A stretch of 15,674 nt of DNA from Candidatus Kaiserbacteria bacterium. GTDB taxonomy: Bacteria; Patescibacteriota; Minisyncoccia; Phycocordibacterales; Phycocordibacteraceae. Positions within the stretch are counted from its first letter, which is position 1; the number at the start of each line of letters is the position of its first letter. The notes under the pieces were generated by a model that saw only the letters and a program-made list of their open reading frames with translations, did not search any database and was not told the DNA's origin. Shown in pieces: positions 13,397 to 15,674 of this stretch. The translations under genes and the position numbers were made by a program. Location of the stretch: NCBI GenBank assembly GCA_023267775.1, contig JAHFMQ010000010.1, positions 1-15,674 of the forward strand, given 5' to 3'.

Positions 13397-15178
13397 ATGA
13401 CTTTTTCTTCTCTTCAAACACTCGTAGACATATTCGGTAATTATCGCTGGCATGTGGTCGCGCTGGTCGTACTTGGTTCTCTCAGTGCTGTGCTTGAAGG
13501 TATCGGAATTAACGCTGTTATTCCACTCATCTCATTTTTTGGGCAGGGAGCAGGAGCCTCAACGGATTTTATATCTAAAGCGATCCAAGCACTTTTTCAC
13601 TTCCTTTCAATACCTTTCACGTTTCGTTACTTGCTCGGATTTATTCTTGCGCTCTTCTTCATTCGCGCTATTGCGATGGTGGTGTTCGGCTATACACGTG
13701 GCTGGATCAGCGCTGATTTTTTAAGTACTGAAAGTAGAACGGTTCTTCGCGCGACCATGCGTGCGTCTTGGCCGTTTCTCATTTCTCAGAAAATCGGAAC
13801 TATACAAAACTCCCTTGTTCGAGATATCCAGTGCAGTGAAAATTTATTAAGTGTGACGGGGCAGGTCATTCAGTCCTTTTCAGGGCTTTTGATGTATCTT
13901 TTGGTTGCATTTAACATCTCACCGCTGATGACAGGACTGACGCTCGCGGGGGGTGTTCTCCTTCTTGTAGTCGCGCGTCCGTTTCTAGGACGAACACAAC
14001 GTGCCGGAGAAGAAATGGCAACTACCGAGAAAAAATTTTCCCAGTTTTTGAGTGAGCATATTATTGGTATGAAGGCCATAAAAACTGCGGGAATGGAAGA
14101 ACCTGCGTTTCAGAAGAGCAACGCATTGGTAGCGTATCTACGCACACTTTCAATTCGCATGACGTTCATTCGCTCAGCGAGTTCGAGCATGTTTCAGCCG
14201 TTCAGCCTCCTGTTTGTCATTGCTCTTTTCTCCGTTACGTACCGGACTCCAGATTTCAATATCATTACGTTTGCGGCGGTACTTTACCTCATCCAAAAAA
14301 TATTCACTTATATTGAGTCCGGGCAAGCAGCATTTCACAGCATGTCACAACTCATACCGTATGCACAAAACGTTGTTCAGTTTAAGAAAACGCTCGCTGA
14401 ACATACAGAGGAAGTTTCGCCGGGGGGAAAAGAATTTTCCTTTACAGACACTATTTCGTTTAATAAGGTTCATTTTTCTTACGTAGAAAACAGGGAGGTT
14501 ATTCGTGATGTCGATTTCTCCATCCATAAAGGAGAGACTATAGGAATAATTGGACCTTCAGGAGCGGGGAAGACTTCAATCGCCGATCTCGTATTGCGTT
14601 TATTTAAACCAAACAGCGGAGAAATTCTCATTGATGGAGACTCAATAAATAACATTTCAATTGAATCATGGCGGCATAATATTGGATACGTTGCGCAAGA
14701 CGTATTCCTCCTAAATGCGAGCATAGAAGATAACATTCGGTTCTATCACTCCGAATACAATCACGAAGCAATTGTCGCGGCGGCGAAGCAGGCAAATATT
14801 TATGATTTCATCATGGGGCTTCCCGATGGTTTCGCGACCACCACGGGCGATAGAGGCGTCATGCTTTCAGGCGGTCAACGCCAACGTATTGCGCTTGCAC
14901 GAGCTCTTGTTGGTAAGCCCTCCGTACTTATATTAGATGAAGCGACCAGTGCGCTTGACTCGGAATCAGAAAAACTTATACAAGAATCAATCCATTCACT
15001 GCATGGTTCAGTAACCGTGCTCATCATTGCTCACCGATTAAGCACCATTGAGCACGCTGACCGATTACTTGTGCTTGATCACGGGAAAATAACTGAAACA
15101 GGCACACCTGAGGAATTACTTGGCCAATCCAATTCTTACTTCTCAAAACACTACGGACATCATCGAAGATCACGATGA
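13397..15178 (+). CDS. ABC exporter with fused membrane and ATPase domains (MsbA/PglK type)
   Basis: A 593-aa half-transporter, the usual length for homodimeric exporters. Residues ~15-330 hold hydrophobic segments expected for six membrane helices (for example HVVALVVLGSLSAVLEGIGI, RYLLGFILALFFIRAIAMVV and LLFVIALFSVTYR). The ATPase domain follows: Walker A GPSGAGKT (386-393), Q-loop VAQD, signature LSGGQRQR (490-497), Walker B VLILDE (510-515) and H-loop His546 (IAHRLS). In glycan loci such proteins, for example PglK, flip lipid-linked oligosaccharides across the membrane, and MsbA moves lipid-linked products. The sugar-gene context favours glycan-lipid export, but a peptide or lipid substrate cannot be excluded. 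The gene starts 55 bases after the SDR fusion without a clear ribosome site. Confidence 0.92.
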   Translation: MTFSSLQTLVDIFGNYRWHVVALVVLGSLSAVLEGIGINAVIPLISFFGQGAGASTDFISKAIQALFHFLSIPFTFRYLLGFILALFFIRAIAMVVFGYTRGWISADFLSTESRTVLRATMRASWPFLISQKIGTIQNSLVRDIQCSENLLSVTGQVIQSFSGLLMYLLVAFNISPLMTGLTLAGGVLLLVVARPFLGRTQRAGEEMATTEKKFSQFLSEHIIGMKAIKTAGMEEPAFQKSNALVAYLRTLSIRMTFIRSASSSMFQPFSLLFVIALFSVTYRTPDFNIITFAAVLYLIQKIFTYIESGQAAFHSMSQLIPYAQNVVQFKKTLAEHTEEVSPGGKEFSFTDTISFNKVHFSYVENREVIRDVDFSIHKGETIGIIGPSGAGKTSIADLVLRLFKPNSGEILIDGDSINNISIESWRHNIGYVAQDVFLLNASIEDNIRFYHSEYNHEAIVAAAKQANIYDFIMGLPDGFATTTGDRGVMLSGGQRQRIALARALVGKPSVLILDEATSALDSESEKLIQESIHSLHGSVTVLIIAHRLSTIEHADRLLVLDHGKITETGTPEELLGQSNSYFSKHYGHHRRSR

Positions 15179-15247
15179 CACATAGCATTTCACTGTCCAA
15201 TTATTGAGAAAAAGTATTTTCATAGAGTCTTGGTGATCATAGGTGTA

Positions 15248-15256
15248 TGGTATAGT
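15248..15256 (+). promoter_or_regulatory. candidate extended -10 promoter of the ligase gene
   Basis: TGGTATAGT (15248-15256) is a TGn extended -10 with TATAGT matching five of six positions. TTGGTG (15230-15235) could be a -35 at a short 15-base spacing. The predicted start near 15263 is three bases ahead of the ATG at 15266, so the message would be almost leaderless. Confidence 0.45.
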
Positions 15257-15265
15257 TGCCGCATT

Positions 15266-15674
15266 ATGAGAAATGATAGTGTTGCGAAGCAGATTGCTCG
15301 CTGGGTAGCGCTCGGGGCCCTTTTCCTCATTCCACTCACGCCGCTTATCGTCGCTGCAGGGGCACACAATATTATATACCCATTCTCATCACTTATTAAA
15401 TTCTCGTGGTTTATCCTGACAGGTTTTCCGTACGCCGATTCATTCTTTCCTTTTATTAGCGGTAAGGCATTCTTTTTCCGAATTTTAGTAGAAATAGCAG
15501 TCGTTGCCTGGATAGTACTCGCAACTCTCGATAAAGAATATCGACCACGGTACTCCTGGATTTCGGTACTTGCCGTGTCTTTTGTCACCTGGATGTTTAT
15601 TGCAGATGCGTTTGCACCAAACGCGGTAAAGGCTTTCTGGAGCAACTTTGAACGTATGGAGGGTTGGGTACTCC
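15266..15674 (+). CDS. O-antigen ligase (WaaL/Wzy-like) family membrane protein, N-terminal part
   Basis: An open frame begins with ATG at 15266 and runs off the right edge after 136 codons. It shows four hydrophobic stretches: WVALGALFLIPLTPLIVAA (~13-31), a weaker one around FSSLIKFSWFILTGF (~40-54), IAVVAWIVLATL (~77-88) and WISVLAVSFVTWMFIADAF (~97-115). The spaced FFPFISGKAFFFRILVEI element and the NFERMEGW element (~127-134) match what I recall of O-antigen-ligase/polymerase proteins annotated in Parcubacteria. Such proteins transfer or polymerise lipid-linked glycans outside the membrane. The catalytic periplasmic loop lies beyond the window, so function is tentative. Placement right after a PglK/MsbA-type ABC exporter supports a glycan-assembly role. 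Confidence 0.75.
   Translation, partial: MRNDSVAKQIARWVALGALFLIPLTPLIVAAGAHNIIYPFSSLIKFSWFILTGFPYADSFFPFISGKAFFFRILVEIAVVAWIVLATLDKEYRPRYSWISVLAVSFVTWMFIADAFAPNAVKAFWSNFERMEGWVL

Noticed and set aside
15220..15645. Minus-strand open frame of 141 codons opposite the ligase
   Set aside because: The plus strand encodes a membrane protein with recognisable family elements here; the minus-strand product has no coherent motif.
1..15674. TGA recoding as glycine (SR1/Gracilibacteria code)
   Set aside because: hisF, hisH, neuB, capK and the ABC gene all end at TGA exactly where their families end.
1..15674. CRISPR array, tRNA, rRNA, transposase, phage or attachment sites
   Set aside because: No regularly spaced repeats, no recognisable tRNA or rRNA sequence, no recombinase motifs and no long terminal repeats were seen; intergenic gaps are too short to hide them.

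Overview
The window is a surface-glycan biosynthesis and export locus built around a nonulosonic (sialic/legionaminic-type) acid pathway. It has no RNA genes, insertion sequences, phage genes or CRISPR array, and no gap between genes exceeds about 160 bases. TGA is used as a normal stop in at least five genes, which argues against the recoded Gracilibacteria/SR1 code. The compact layout, the many ATGA overlaps, the weak or absent Shine-Dalgarno sites and the style of the O-antigen-ligase N-terminus at the right edge resemble Parcubacteria-type candidate phyla (CPR/Patescibacteria). That placement is an inference from general resemblance, not a proof.

Left part (1-3749, + strand): the C-terminal end of a probable glycosyltransferase is followed by an overlapping HisF-like/HisH-like/N-acetyl-sugar-amidotransferase trio, the WbuZ-WbuY-WbuX or WbpG-HisH2-HisF2 type that converts a sugar N-acetyl group to an acetamidino group. 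A CMP-sugar cytidylyltransferase (neuA-like) comes next and ends in a clear intrinsic terminator.

Middle (3766-5379): an EamA/DMT membrane transporter on the minus strand and a small TPR-like protein on the plus strand are transcribed divergently from facing promoters. The TPR-like gene has its own strong promoter, strong ribosome binding site and terminator. This pair separates neuA from neuB and neuC.

Right part (5464-15674, + strand): neuB-like synthase, CapK-type adenylate-forming enzyme, SAM methyltransferase, neuC-like 2-epimerase and FemAB/GNAT N-acyltransferase are tightly packed. After a promoter-bearing gap come a DegT-family sugar aminotransferase and an unusual fusion of a CBS-domain pair to a sugar-nucleotide SDR. 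An ABC exporter of the MsbA/PglK type and the N-terminal part of an O-antigen-ligase-like membrane protein close the window.

Together the genes suggest this route (inference): a nucleotide-linked amino sugar is made by the aminotransferase and an acyltransferase, released and 2-epimerised by the NeuC homologue, condensed with PEP by NeuB and activated with CTP by NeuA. It may be decorated by amidination and methylation, then assembled on a lipid carrier, flipped by the ABC protein and transferred or polymerised by the ligase. A recognisable 4,6-dehydratase (LegB/PseB type) is not in the window. The most unusual items are the CBS-SDR fusion, a NeuC homologue with altered active-site residues, a HisF paralogue that keeps the ammonia gate but has Glu for the second catalytic Asp, and several promoters whose predicted start sites coincide with start codons.
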